From: Cornus controversa
Lineage: Eukaryota; Streptophyta; Magnoliopsida; Cornales; Cornaceae
NCBI GenBank assembly: GCA_026545225.1
Contig: CM048850.1
Coordinates: forward strand, 24,912,297 to 24,976,296
DNA length: 64,000 bases
Reading direction: 5' to 3'
Position numbers and translations under genes: made by a program
In this document: positions 1-12,077 of the stretch, one piece after another
Position numbering within the stretch: position 1 is the stretch's first letter
Layout of the letters: each line of letters opens with the position of its first letter
The notes under the pieces: model-generated
Seen by the model: the letters and a program-made list of their open reading frames with translations, nothing else
Database searches by the model: none
Told to the model about the DNA's origin: nothing

Positions 1-332
1 AAAAAAAATTAAGAATCTATTGATGTATACAAAACTCTAACAAAATTAATTGAAATTGTAACTATATTTTTAATAGGTTGTGACAAAAAGTCTACCCTAA
101 ATCTTTTCTAATTACATCAACATTTTGGTTTTATTGATGTGCTAAATTTTTTTTTTACACCAATATTCATATTTTCAAATATTCGCAACTATAGAAGATC
201 CTGTGATATTAAAAACCAAATAACTAATAATACTTATTGAACATAATAATAATAATAATAAAAATAAAATAACACATTTTTTTTTCACTACCATTCTACT
301 TCTTCGTATTACTACATTCATGTGTGTGTGTG

Positions 333-388
<56 letters not shown>

Positions 389-395
389 CCCTTAC
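1..395 (-). other. Pectinesterase intron 1 (partial), with (CT)n(TA)n tract
   Basis: Read on the minus strand, the GTAAGG donor at the exon 1 boundary is followed at once by GAG and a long (CT)n run (357-386), then a (TA)n run (331-356), then AT-rich sequence to the window edge. No acceptor is visible, so exon 2 lies outside. Translation past the donor gives only Ser-Leu and Tyr-Ile repeats, which supports intron identity. Confidence 0.8.
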
Positions 396-1275
396 CAAAA
401 GTTGCAGTGCTGTAGGTTGTGAATCCTGCTGTAGAACTCCTGCTTCCAGTGATTATGGTATATCTCAACCCATCACCAACAAGCATAATCTTATTCACAG
501 TCCTCCCAATCAAAATATTCTCCGTATAAACCCCTCTCTTCACATATATAATATACCTCCCAGTTCCTGTCCTCTTCGCAGCTGCAGTAATCGCTTCCTG
601 AATGGTCCGAAAATTCCCCGACCCATCCTTAGCCACAACAACATTAGCCTTAGCAGACAGTGATGTAGACTGCAAAAGCTTTCGTTCACTCCCCGAAACC
701 CAACTGGGAAACCCCTTTTTGTAACTTTGTTCCTGCATCAAAACCCCATTAATGGCCAAGCTATTGCTTATCAACTCCGACACATTGTTGGACATAATAG
801 GCGATATGAAGCTCGATACATTTAGCTCATGTGAGCCTGCTCGACAAGTCTCGATGCTCGTGAGGGCGGTGCTGAGCCAAGTTTGCGCATCAAAATCAGA
901 ACAGCTCCCGTTGTTTCTTAGGCATTGTAGGGTTCGGTTTAGAGAGAGAATGGCATCACCGACGAGGTCACAGCAGTCCCTCCAGGCCGCCTTCTTTCGC
1001 TTGCTCCGGCAATGCTTTTCCAAACGCTTTGCATGGCTCTGTGAATGATGGGCTTGGTCTATGGCCACTTGTACCGCCATGGTTCTGAAGTCCGCTCGAT
1101 ATTTGGGTACTGCAAAATTGTGGTGGTGGCTATGGCTCATGAAGTGATTGCAGGGCTCAGGATGAGGGGTGGTGCTACACCAGCTACTGATGTTGTGGGG
1201 TTGATCATCTGATAGGGCTTGAGAGAAGAAGAAAGAGAAGGATATGATCAAGAATAATCCAAGCTTGGTCGCCAT
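396..1275 (-). CDS. Pectinesterase/pectinesterase inhibitor, exon 1 (gene continues left of window)
   Basis: First exon of a pre-pro pectin methylesterase, an apoplastic enzyme that removes methyl esters from homogalacturonan. From the ATG at 1275, residues 1-22 look like a signal peptide. Residues ~30-185 form the PMEI-type pro-domain, with cysteines at 33, 42, 89, 101/102, 118, 125 and 144. RKLL at 198-201 matches the dibasic processing motif between pro-domain and enzyme. The mature part begins near residue 210 (KDGSGNFRTIQEAI) and includes the GVYTE block at 248-252. The exon ends after Phe293 plus one base at a GTAAGG donor (complement of 390-395). The remaining catalytic blocks known for the family (QAVA, the DF region, LGRPW) would be in exons beyond the left edge, so I cannot tell whether the gene is complete. 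No stop or frameshift interrupts the part present. The family call is firm; the paralogue is not identifiable. Confidence 0.95.
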
Positions 1276-1380
1276 TAATGTGTCTTGGATCTCTTTTCTT
1301 TTTGTTCTTCTTTGATATGAGGTATTAATAGAATCACATCTCTTCTTAGGGTTTCCTTATATATATATATATAAGAAAAT
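1276..1380 (-). promoter_or_regulatory. Putative pectinesterase 5' leader and TATA region
   Basis: On the minus strand the leader upstream of the ATG is purine-rich and free of ATG close to the start. A (TA)n stretch at about 1358-1374 lies roughly 85-100 bases upstream and is the best TATA-box candidate. No other promoter element is recognised, and the transcription start cannot be fixed from sequence. Confidence 0.3.
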
Positions 1381-1579
1381 GGACTTAGACGTACAGTTGT
1401 CTTGTTTGAAATGTGAGGTATATTATAACAGTACTTAAGTACTTCTCTGCAAAGATATGAAGTAGTTGATAATCAACCATTGTGTTTACTTTATGTTTAA
1501 ATGATGATATCATGATATCATTTGTTACGTGAAGAGGAGTTAATGCAAATCTTATATATATATATATATATATATATAT

Positions 1580-2446
1580 AGATTTATATGGGTATATTCT
1601 TGCTCGACTCTTTTTTTTTTTTTTTTTTATGAAATTTACAAAAGAGTACTAAATTATAGAATACCTGGTTCCATATTTTTAATACCATAATTACCTTTTT
1701 TTATTTATTTATGAAATCAGAACTTTTGAATTCTATCTCAAGTATTTTTCTCTCGTATTGAAATTACTATATATATATTTTATAATAATTAAAAATAAAT
1801 TTAATCACATAATAATATAATTTCTAAAAGTTTTCTTCTTAAATTAAACATCTTTCCTTACTTGCTTATTGAATTATACGACAAAGTTTCTATTTAAGTA
1901 AAATTAGGTTTTCCTCACCCTTAAAAAAAAATTAGATTTTTCTTTGATTTTCAATTCAATTAAATATTATTATGCATTGTAAAGATTGATTTTATTCATT
2001 GATATAAAATTTATTTTCAACTCAAATATTGTTTTATCCTAATTAGATACCTTTTCATCTTAATCATTAACATAGATACTTTCTCAAGTCATTATTTTAA
2101 AAATCAACTCAAATAATGTATTTTGAAGAAAAAAATCGATCATTACCACAAGAATTAGAAGTGTTTAGTAATTCATAGAATTCTAATAGTTTCTCATATT
2201 GCTTGTCTTAACTTCCTTTCACTCAAACATTATATGATTACTAAGATAATTTGTTTATGTGCAAAGAGAGAAGATAAATGAAATTTTATTTTAGGGCCAA
2301 TAGTTCTAACCTTAATGAAAAATGACAATTATGATATTAAAAACATAATATCCAAAAATTGTGTGATGTATGGACTATTTTGTAATTTTATTTTAAAGAA
2401 AAGAGAAAATTGACGTTATTGGTGGGCGCCAATATCAGCTCTCTCT
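1580..2446. mobile_element. TIR element of the (TA)n-flanked family, degenerate copy A
   Basis: Non-coding AT-rich stretch lying between two (TA)n microsatellites (1555-1579 and 2446-2462). Its right end (2424-2446, core GCCAATATCAGCTC) matches the right terminal repeat of the element at 55873-57021. An internal block (about 1988-2055, core TTTTATTCATTGATATAA) matches 56570-56640 of that copy in the same orientation. The left terminal repeat is not recognisable, so the left limit is set only by the microsatellite. No ORF of interest. Confidence 0.5.
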
Positions 2447-2462
2447 ATATATATATATATAT

Positions 2463-3147
2463 AAGAGAGAGAGAATGTGTGTGATCATATGGATTAATGT
2501 TGTGATGCATAGTGTCAAGAGTTTTAACATGTTACAATATGCTTCTCGGTCGGTGATTAATTCTATGAAAGAAAAACAATGCAATTAACTTGAATATTGA
2601 ATTGTGTATCATGAAAATTTTAATGAATTGAGTAAAATATTGGTGTATTAATGGCGGCTACGGCGTACTTGTCGCAATTAAGCAAGATTATTATAGATAT
2701 AAAGCAACTAATTTGTTGAGTGTCACCGTACATATGATAACTTCATGTTGATATTTTTTATTATCTATTGGTTGAGTATTTTGATTTGTCAAGTGCATTA
2801 AAAGCAACTGCCTCTTCAGATTCAGAAGTTCATGTTCCTATTTATTTATTATATTATTCAAACCAAATGTCTAAGTAGCTGCCATTTATTTGGGATAGGA
2901 TACCCATGTGCTGTCTAGTTTTGGATCACGCAAATTATCGTGTTGAAAAATATACATAGCACATGACTTGCGTAAGCTTAAAGAACAACTAGTTAATTTG
3001 TGCTTCAATCAATGATCAAACATCTCAGAATAAAAGTATAATATGGTTGCAAATGCAAACATAGTTTTAAGAGCGAGGGGTCCAAATTGTTTGTATTACA
3101 TTACATTTTGTGTGATTATTTTAATACTTGTGTGAACCCTTTCACCG
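2463..3147. other. Intergenic, nothing recognised
   Basis: AT-rich sequence between the degenerate TIR element and the copia remnant. No sustained reading frame, RNA gene or repeat with a partner elsewhere in the window was found. Confidence 0.5.
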
Positions 3148-3365
3148 TTAAAATAAGAGAAAAAAAGAGAGAAATATTTCTTAATTATATTAATGAATGA
3201 TGTATAATGAGATCATATACAGTAACAATGAGATCATATATATAGGAGAAGGAAAAGAGGTAGGTGAATGGGGAGCAAGTTATTCTATACATGATAAGTT
3301 TCCAATCATAGGAATTATAATTTGATATGAAAAAGGTTCAATATAAAATATACTAATATATTTCA
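3148..3365 (-). repeat. Possible short 3' LTR of the copia remnant
   Basis: Directly downstream (minus strand) of the copia pol end. Read on the minus strand it begins TGAAATATATTAG at about 3365 and ends in a pyrimidine-rich tail, CTCTTATTTTAAC, at about 3148, a pattern common in short plant copia LTRs. No second LTR is present for comparison, so the limits are tentative. Confidence 0.4.
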
Positions 3366-3379
3366 AAACTCTGCTTCAG

Positions 3380-6345
3380 ACTCAAGGTGGTTATACGACA
3401 CCATCTGGAGTTTGAAAATAAGCTTTCGAAAGTGCCGTGGTGGAAGAGATTTAGTGAAAATATTCGCTATCTGATCATGTGAAGTGACTAACTGTAACTG
3501 TAAGATATTTTGAAGTAGATGATAACGGACAAAATGACAATTTATCTCAACATGCTTGGTCTACCCATGAAAAACATTATTGTGTGCAATTTGAATAGCA
3601 CTCTTGTTATCACAATAGATGAGAGTAGCAGTGGACGAATAAACATTCATATATTGAAGAAGCCATCGTAACCATAAAAGCTCAGAAGTAGTATCTGCAA
3701 GTGCTTTATACTCAGCCTCAGTGCTAGATCGAGCAATAACGAACTGCTTCTTACTACGTCAAGAGATCAGTGAGTCACCAAGAAAGAAGCAATATCCTGT
3801 AGTGGAACGACTATCTGTTGGGTCGCCAGCTCAATCTGTATCAAAATAAGCACGAAGTACTAGTGAAAACTAGTGAGAGAAAAAGAGCCCACAAAATATA
3901 ATACCATTGGCATAGCGGAGAATACGAAGAATATCAGCAAAGTGAACTGATCGCAACGAAGCCATGAACTGACTGACGATATGAAGAGTATGAGAAATAT
4001 CTGGACAAGTGACAGTAAGTTATACCAGATTACCAACCAACTGATGGTACATAGTACCATCACGAAGAAGTTCACTATCATATAGAGTGAGTCTCACATT
4101 AGGCTCAAGTGGAGTATTCAGTGATGTCTGTGATGCCAGCTTTGGAAAGAAGATTGGAATAATACTTTGCTTGAGTAAACTGATAGCCATCTGTAGTTCT
4201 AGTAATTTCTAGGCCAAGAAAATAACTGAGAGATTCAAGATCTTTTATTTCAAACTGATGATTGAGAAACTGCTTAAGTTCTTAATAACCCTGAATATCA
4301 TCCCCGGTGATGATTATATCATCAACATAAAGTAAGAGAAGAATAACACCATTTGCAGTACCCTGGATAAATAAAGCTGAATCATATGTACTGGTAGAAT
4401 AACCAATGTGATAAATAGTAGAACTAAACTTGACAAACCAAGTTCGAAGTGCCTATTTAAGACAATAGAGAGCACGCCTAAGCTGACCAACCTAATGAGG
4501 TGGATAATCAAAACCTAGAAGAGGCTACATATAAAATTTCCCGAGCAAATCACCATTGAGGAAGACATTTTTGACATCCATCTGAAAAAGTTCCCAATGA
4601 CAGGAAGTAACCATAGTAAGAAGAGTATGAACAGAAGGAAGACGAGCAACATGAGCAAAATCTCCTCATAATCGATGTTATACTCCTATGTGAACCTCCT
4701 TGCCATAAGTTAGGCCTTATAATGCTCAACAGACCCATTTGAATGAGTCTTGATTTTGTAGACCCATTTACATCCAATGGTAGATTTCCCTAGAGACAAT
4801 TCAACTAGATCCCATGTCTGGGTTTGGGTAAGTGCATCTAACTCTTCTTTTATTGCTTGCTACTATAAAGGATTAGAAAATGCCTTGCAAAAAGTGTGAG
4901 GTTCATAAAGGGTTGCAAGAGCATGAAAACAATGATAGTTATGAATATGTGCAGAGGAGGTTCTTACTCGAGTGGATCAACGAGGATCCAAAATAGTGGC
5001 AGTATCAAGAGCCTCAGGTGGGACAGATTATTGGAACTCAATTGCAGAAGGGTCAACCATATGTGATGAGCCAAAATGGTCAACTGTATCTGATGAGCTA
5101 GTAGTAGGAGAATCTGAAAAAAGATCCACAGATGTATCTAAAGGAGGAATAAGAAATTGGTGATCAAAAATACTAGTGAATTTGGATAAAGTATGAAACA
5201 TCTTATATTCCTAAAAAATAACATGACGAGAGACTTTAAGGCATCTCGCAACTGGATCATAACTCTTATATCTCTTTTGTTCAAGTCCATACCCAAGAAA
5301 ACAATAGAGTTAAGCACAAGGTTGTAATTTTGATCACTCATGAGGATGAATAAGAACAAAACAAGCACACCCAAAAACTCTAAGATTACTATAGTCAAGA
5401 ATCTGCCCGTAAAGACGCTTATAGGGTATTTGATTTTGTAAAAGTGGTGTGATTACACAATTCATGGTATAAACAGTAGTGAGAGATGTTTCACTCCAAA
5501 AAGATGATGGCAAGGAAGAAGAAATGACAAGTGATCGAACCAAATTTAAAATATGTCAAAATTTTCATTCAACTCAACCATTTTGTTGTGATGTACTAGG
5601 GCAAGAAGAGTGAAAAATAGTGTCATAGTTTTTGAAAATTTTTTTGTCTGTATTTTGTAACATTAGAATGAAAAATTTTGTTATTTGTGAAAAATTGTGT
5701 TGAAATTATTTTGGTAAAATCACAAAAGATGTTGTGTAATTTAGAATAATTTTTCATTAAAAATATCCAAGTGAAACGTGAAAAATCATCCAAAAATATA
5801 ACAAAATACCGTGCCCTACCCATGGTGGCTACAAGAGAAGGTCCCAAACATCATAATGAATAAGATCAAAAGGAGAAGAAGCAAATGACTCAATGTTATT
5901 AAATGATAAAACAGGTTGTTTACCTAATTGACAAGAAATACAATCAAAAAACTCAGTTTTAACTAATCCTAACAAACTCTTAGATACTAGACTTTTGACT
6001 CGAGATACCAATGCATGACCCAAACGAGAATGCCACAACTCAAGAGTAAGTATAATACTTCGTGTAGATGCAGTTGTGATAGATGAAGTAGGTAAATGTA
6101 AGGAAGAAAGCTCAAATAGTAGCCCTGTCTTACGGCTTGTCCCAATGATCTGACCTGTCTAAGGATCATTAGAGAAAAATGTTATATTCAAACCTAACTC
6201 AGTTAATTGACCAACAGACAAAAGACTAAGAGAAAGACTGGGAACAAGATAAACATTGGAAATAAACAAATTAAGAGCAAAAGTTTCACTGAACAAGGGA
6301 GGTAAATACTTTGAGAGATGAGTAAATTGTAGGCAACATCATTTT
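3380..6345 (-). pseudogene. Ty1/copia pol remnant (pre-integrase, integrase, RT, RNase H)
   Basis: Decayed copia polyprotein in several frames. In coding order: the pre-integrase zinc region with LWHSRLGHA (about 6020-6045), integrase core pieces YFVIFLDDFSRFTWIF (about 5760-5805), integrase C-terminal FGCACFV (about 5360), RT beginning near 4770 with CKWVYKIKTHSNGS, the ETFAHVARLPSVHTLL region and FQMDVKNVFLNG near 4570, LVGNLVYLTVTCPDIS near 4010, and the RNase H tail DQIANIFTKSLPPRHF near 3440-3475. Frameshifts and stops occur throughout. Gag and protease are absent because the fragment is cut at about 6345, where plus-strand gypsy sequence begins. A dead truncated retrotransposon. Confidence 0.85.
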
Positions 6346-6349
6346 TTAT

Positions 6350-8573
6350 AGTGGGGATTTGCTTAAATGACAGGTGACGCACAAAGATCCGTTGGTACTC
6401 AGCTTGTCGATATCCCAATGTATTGTCAAGTATTGATCAATACCGGATCCAGTGCGAACGTGATGACCCATGCAGCATTCGAACAACTCGATGTTCCAAG
6501 CGAACGAGTCTGTTAGGCCCATAACCCTCTTGTTTGGTTCGATGGAACGAGAGTCATCCCCTTCGGAACAAGAGTCCTCCTGATCATTGCTGCTCAAAGA
6601 ATATTGGAGAAAGTATTTATGTTGATTAAGGTTGATTCACCCTACAATGTGATTCTCGTACGAGGATGGATACACAAAATGCATGGCATCCCGTCAACCC
6701 TCCACCAAGTAATGAAATGTCTCTCCCCAAATGGTCAAGGCACGATGTATATCCCAGGGGAACAAGCCTTGGCTAGAAGGTGCTACTCCGTCACCTTGAA
6801 GGGGAGGGAGACATCCCTCAAAGGCGCTGAGGATGACAAAAGTTTTAAATAGTAACTACCGCACCACTTCCTTAACGCTACGGAGGAAAAAGGGGAAGAG
6901 AGAGCCCAACCACTTGAAGTGTTATAAATCGTACAAATTGATCCCACTAATCTTGATCGGACCATTCAAATAAGAGTCGTTAGACTCAAAAAATGAGGCA
7001 CTCGTGTAGTCGCTTCGGGAAAACTTGAACGCCTTTGCCTAAGATCATTCAGACATACCCGACATTGACCTCAACACTGCCTACCATAGCCTGAAGGTTA
7101 GTTTTACCTTCCATCTTGTTAACCAACGACAATGGAGGGTCGCGCCTGAGCGAAACCGAATCATTGCCAAGGAAGTCCAAAAGTTGCTGGACGCAAGATT
7201 AATCCAAGAAATATACTACCCGAAATAGATTTCCAATGTGGTCGTTGTCCGTAAAAATAATAGTAAATGGCGGGTGTGCATAGACTTCACCAACCTGAAA
7301 AAAGCATGCGCTAAAGATAGCTACCCGCTTTCGAAGATCAATTAGATGATAGATGCCAAGGCTAGGTATGAGAAACTCACATTCCTAGGCGCATATTCGG
7401 GCTACAACCAGATACCTATAAACCTGGGCGATGAAGAGCAGACTTCATTCATCATAGAATGAGGGACCTACTACTACCGAGTCATACCCTTTAGGTTAAA
7501 ATATGTTGGGGCGACCTACCGATGCCTTGTGACCAAATTATTCTGCAACCAGATAAGATGCTCAGTCGAAGTCTACATTGACGATATGGTTGTCAAGAGC
7601 CTGAAAAAGAGCAGCAATTTATCCGACCTGCAAGAAATCTTCGTTGTTCTACGACGACAATGAATAAAGCTAAACCCCACCAAATGTACCTTTGGGATAA
7701 CCAAAGGAAAATTCTTAGGCCACATCGTCAGCAGAACAGGTATAGAGGTCAGCCTGGAGCAAGCGAGGATGCTCGCACAACACGAGGAGCCTAAAACCTA
7801 TTGAGATCTGTAGGTGCCTACCGATTGAGTGGCTGCTCTCAGTAGATTCATATCTAGGCTCTTAGGCAAATGCGAACCTTTCTTCGATTAAATCAAGTCA
7901 AAGGGTAGAACCATTTGGCAGGATGACCAATAAGAGGCTTTGAACAGTCTGAGAAGTAATATGTCCAAACCACCAATCTTATCTGTATCAATCAAAGGGG
8001 AAAAACTGTACCTCTATCTAGTGTTCTCCCAATCAGGCACTAGCTCAATCCTCGTAAAGGAGGAAGGTACCAAGCAATGCTCTGTGTTCTATTCCAGTTG
8101 AATGATGACTGATGTCGAGTAACATTACACAAGAGTCGAGAAGATCCTAGCCCTGGTACAGGCCAAAAAGAAGCTTAGACACTACTTCGAAGCACATTCC
8201 ATTATAGTGCCAACCACTTTTCCTATTAGAAACATACTTACTAAGCCAGATATGTCGGGACGACTGTCAAAGTGGGCCATAGAGCTAAGCTCATTTGATA
8301 TCATTTCCTGTTGGAATGCGACCTAGGAGACGAAGATAGAAGGCTGACCGACCCCCAATGGTAGTTGAACATAAATGGCTTAACTAACCAGGCCGGGGTG
8401 GGCATCGGGATTGAACTTCGAATGCCAGAAGGAACCAGAATCCAACAATCCATTCGGTTAGATTTTTGAGTGTCAAACAACGAGGCCGAGTATGAGGCCC
8501 TCCTCCATGGACTCCTCGCTTGGGAACTGCAAGTAAAAAACTTACAAGTTTACTGTGATTCGCAACTGGTGGT
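6350..8573 (+). pseudogene. Ty3/gypsy pol remnant, Tat-type (protease, RT, RNase H)
   Basis: Plus-strand gypsy fragment with many stops. Protease region: LINTGSSANVMTHAAF near 6440, then YNVILVRGWIHKMHGIPST near 6634-6690. RT region from about 7150: WRVCIDFTNLKKAC near 7269, FLGAYSGYNQIPIN near 7385, catalytic VYIDDMVVKS near 7572, LNPTKCTFGI near 7672. RNase H region from about 7850, ending with NNEAEYEALLHGLL at 8477 and LQVYCDSQLVV at 8543. The NLKKAC and NNEAEYEALL signatures resemble the Tat/Retand/Ogre branch. It stops at an A-rich run (8574-8588) before integrase; no LTR was found. A truncated, inactive fragment. Confidence 0.85.
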
Positions 8574-8646
8574 AAAAAAAAAAAAAAAGAGAAGAAATAA
8601 AATGTTACGTCAGCTATATAAAAAAATCAATAGACTACGTCGTTTT

Positions 8647-9183
8647 GACGGTAGTATCACTATTAGGAGAAATTATATAATATCTCAGAAATATTGATGA
8701 TGTAATATCTCCTAAATATTGTATAATTTCGCGTAGGACTAAAATGGTTCTCTTTCTCTCTCTCTTTGTCGTCCTCCCAGTGTAAAACTTCTCATTCCAT
8801 CTCTCTCTAAAGCTCCCCCTATTCTATCACTTCCTCTCTCTATTAACCATATTCAAACCCTTTAATTTTTAAGTTTAAACAAAAATGTACCTTAGAGCAC
8901 TCTTCAGTCCACTTTTATTTCCCATCTTTCAAGAGTTGTTATTTCTGTTTGAAAGAGTATTGAAATTACATTTGTTGACTTTATTGCTCATCGGTGTTAC
9001 AGTTTGAGCTCATCGGTCTCCACTTCTTGTGGTCTAAAGTGGAAATGTAAACTTGACTTGCTAGCAGGTTGGATATAAAGCCAATGCTTATACTTATAAA
9101 AATCAATAAATAAATAACGTACTAATTAAGCACAGCAAAATCAAAGTTGAAATGATCATCCCCATAGCAACATTGATTTTTTT
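8647..9183. repeat. Tandem duplication, unit A (about 537 bp)
   Basis: First of two direct copies. It starts GACGGTAGTATCACTATTAG and runs through a CT-rich block, a segment ending GGTTGGATATAAAGCCAATG, and the tail CATAGCAACATTGATTTTTT. Similarity to unit B is continuous apart from small substitutions. No coding capacity recognised; it may derive from a promoter or leader. Confidence 0.85.
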
Positions 9184-10384
9184 GACGGTAGTATTACTGT
9201 TAGGAGAAATTATATAATGGCTTAGGAATATTGATGACGTGGTATCACCTAAATATTGTATAATTTCGCGCACGACTAAAATGGTTCTCTCTCTCTTTAT
9301 CATCCTCCCAGTGTAAAACTTCTCATTTCGTCTCTTTCTAAAGCTCCTCATATTCTTTCACTTCCTCTCTCTATGTTTAACCATATTCAAACACTTTAAT
9401 TCTTAAGTTTAAACAGAAACGTACCTTAGAGCACTCTTCAATCCACTTTTATTTCCCATCTTTCAAGAATTTCTATTTCTGTTTGAAAGAGTATTGAAAT
9501 TACATTTGTTGACTTTATTGCTCATCAGTGTTACAGTTTGAGCTCATCGGTCTCCACTTCTTGTGGCCTAAAGTGGAAATGTAAACTTGACTTGCTAGCA
9601 GGTTGGATATAAAGCCAATGCTTATACTTATAAAAATAAATAAAGGGAGGTGATATTCGCACTCTCCTTTTCTCCTATTGCACTCTATTTTTCTTTTAAA
9701 AGAAATGACAAAAAATTCATAAATTCATTAATGTATCATATTTTATTTTATAATACCATAGCTACCCTTTATCCTATAAACTTTAACTCTTTTTACCTCT
9801 TTTTGTACCTTTTTTTTTGGAGTAATGTCAAAAGATATAATTTATTCAGTAGAAATAAATTTTTTTGGGTCGCCCTTTTGTGTAGTATATTTTTTTTCCT
9901 CAAATGATATTATTTATTCTACATATGATAACTTTTTTTGGGTCATGTCAAAAGAAATAATTAAGTTACCTTTTTTTAGGTTTTTTTTTTTCCGGTTCTT
10001 GTCAAAATAGTTAATTTTTTTTTAATCCGATAAAAATAGATAATTTATTTAGCATAAATAATTTTTTTTTTGTCATGTCACAAGAGAACATATTTAGAAG
10101 AGATAACTTTTTTTTTTTTAGAATCTCTCAAAAGAAACCTAAAATATTTAAGATGAAAAAGAAAGAGGAGATATTTTAGAGGGTAGTTGTGTAATTTGAT
10201 AAAAAATTAATAATCATTCACTTGTAAAGTTAAGATTATAGTGTCATTTCACTTAAAATAGGAGTGCAAATGTATAAAAGGGGAGTGCGAATATCGCCTC
10301 ACTAGATAAATAAATAATGTACTAATTAAGCACGGTAAAATCAAAGCTGAAATGATCATCACCATAGCAACATTGATTTTTTTG
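9184..10384. repeat. Tandem duplication, unit B, interrupted by a TIR element
   Basis: Second copy, starting GACGGTAGTATTACTGTTAG at 9184. The unit is contiguous to 9644, broken by a 0.66-kb TIR element, and resumes at about 10306 with the tail ending CATAGCAACATTGATTTTTT at 10384. Without the insert it is about the same length as unit A, so the insertion followed the duplication. Confidence 0.85.
9645..10305. mobile_element. Non-autonomous TIR element (MITE-like, about 660 bp)
   Basis: Inverted ends: left AGGTGATATTCGCACTC from 9648, right GAGTGCGAATATCGCCT ending about 10299. The match extends with mismatches over about 38 bases into a second GCACTC motif. It is flanked by ATAAATAAA at 9636-9644 and 10306-10314, a plausible 9-bp target duplication, but in low-complexity sequence. 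Absence of the insert from duplication unit A confirms it is an insertion. The interior is T-rich with imperfect repeats around TTTTTGGGTCATGTCAAAAG; no transposase. Confidence 0.75.
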
Positions 10385-10813
10385 TCAAACAAGACACAAG
10401 AAAATTGAAAACTTCATGTTGTCAAATTTTGCCATCAATTCACAAATTCAGAACAATGAAAGAAACAAGACAAAGCGCAAATTTGCCAAATCGATATTCT
10501 ACTATTCTGTATATGCTATATATTGAATCAAGGTGTAATTAGAATAAAACTCGGGGTAAATTAGACCTTTCAATTTCATTGACATTGGCAAATTTGATTT
10601 TTAAATTTAGGGTCAAATATGGAATGGAATATAGGGTTATCATAAATGGTGTGAGGTCATTAGAGCAAGATTATTAGTCTCGCGCGATGCAAGTGTCTAC
10701 TTTTTCATTCCTTTTTTTAATGGTAAATAAACAGGAAGAAGGGGTGATTTCCATAATTTTTGAATAGTTGAAGAGAATTTTGTGTGAAAACGAAAGTTCA
10801 GGGGTTATCTACG

Positions 10814-10854
<41 letters not shown>

Positions 10855-11202
10855 TGGGTTAAACTATATGTAAAATTATAAAATTCAGTTGATGGTTTTG
10901 TAAGAGAATTAATAATAGTTTTTGACGTGTTAAGAACAAGAGCCTAGAGCTAGATTGAGATTTCTGACAATGGTACTTTTTTTTTTTTTAATTATCTTTT
11001 TTGCAACTTACAATATTATTCATCTTCCACTTTTTAATTCAAATATCATCAAACCCCCCATGTGGCTTTTATGTCAACGATGTCACCCAAAAGAATATGC
11101 ACAAAGGCTTCACAGTCAAATGGTACAGTAGTTGAATAGTGATATATTATGGGCTGTAAAAGAGTTGAGTCACAGAATACCCAATTACCATACAAGCTTT
11201 AA
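10385..11202. other. Intergenic AT-rich sequence with (TA)n
   Basis: Nothing coding is seen. A (TA)n run occupies about 10816-10850. Confidence 0.5.
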
Positions 11203-12008
11203 TTAATTTGAAAAATTTAGATTTCGGTGACCAATCTTAAACAAAATTATTCTGAAGTGATCATAAAATTTTCGAAAAAAAGAAGTCACTAAAATTGAAA
11301 CTTAATTACTGATGAGTGACCATTTCATAACTTATATGTAAATATCATTTCTCTAATAAATTATTTATAATTAGACAAATTTACCATTTACATTAATCTT
11401 AGTTAAATATCCTTCCTCTAATAAATTATTTATAATTGGACAAATTTATCCTTTACATTAATTTCAATTAAACATTTTGTTTCACGTTGCGTAATAAATT
11501 GTGGCTCTTTCAAGTTGCCTAATACATATTTCGAAAGAACTTTTAACTAATAATTATTTATTTTTATTTTAATATATTGTATTATTTATATTCTTATACA
11601 ATTCCTGATTTTTATAGTTTATTTGTTGGTGATGCTATAAGTTGTTATTTGGTGATAGCAACTAGAATTCTGAAGTAACAACTATAATAAGAAACAATAA
11701 TTTAGAGTGGCAATAATTAAAAAAAAAAAATTCTCATACAATTGGATCTTGTAGTGATTTTGTTTCTTTTTCATGGTGGTCTTGTTTAACTATTGGAAAT
11801 TAATTTCTTTTTATTGGTTTTGGATAATTATAGCATATGTTAAAAAAATAAATTATTTGATAAAACAAATTATTTGGCTTGTAAATGGTGTTGAGGTTGT
11901 TTAATCTTCTTCAAATTGGAGCAATATAAATAGCATTACAGAAGCATTTGGTTTGTAGTTAAAGTTTATACTTGTGATATATTGGTAACCTCAATTTTGA
12001 CCATTCCT

Positions 12009-12077
<69 letters not shown>

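Noticed and set aside
752..1048. 98-codon plus-strand frame opposite the pectinesterase exon
   Set aside because: It is the antisense shadow of conserved pectinesterase coding sequence and has no recognisable domain.
9103..9351. 82-codon minus-strand frame in the tandem duplication
   Set aside because: It crosses the duplication boundary and is not preserved in the matching part of the other unit.
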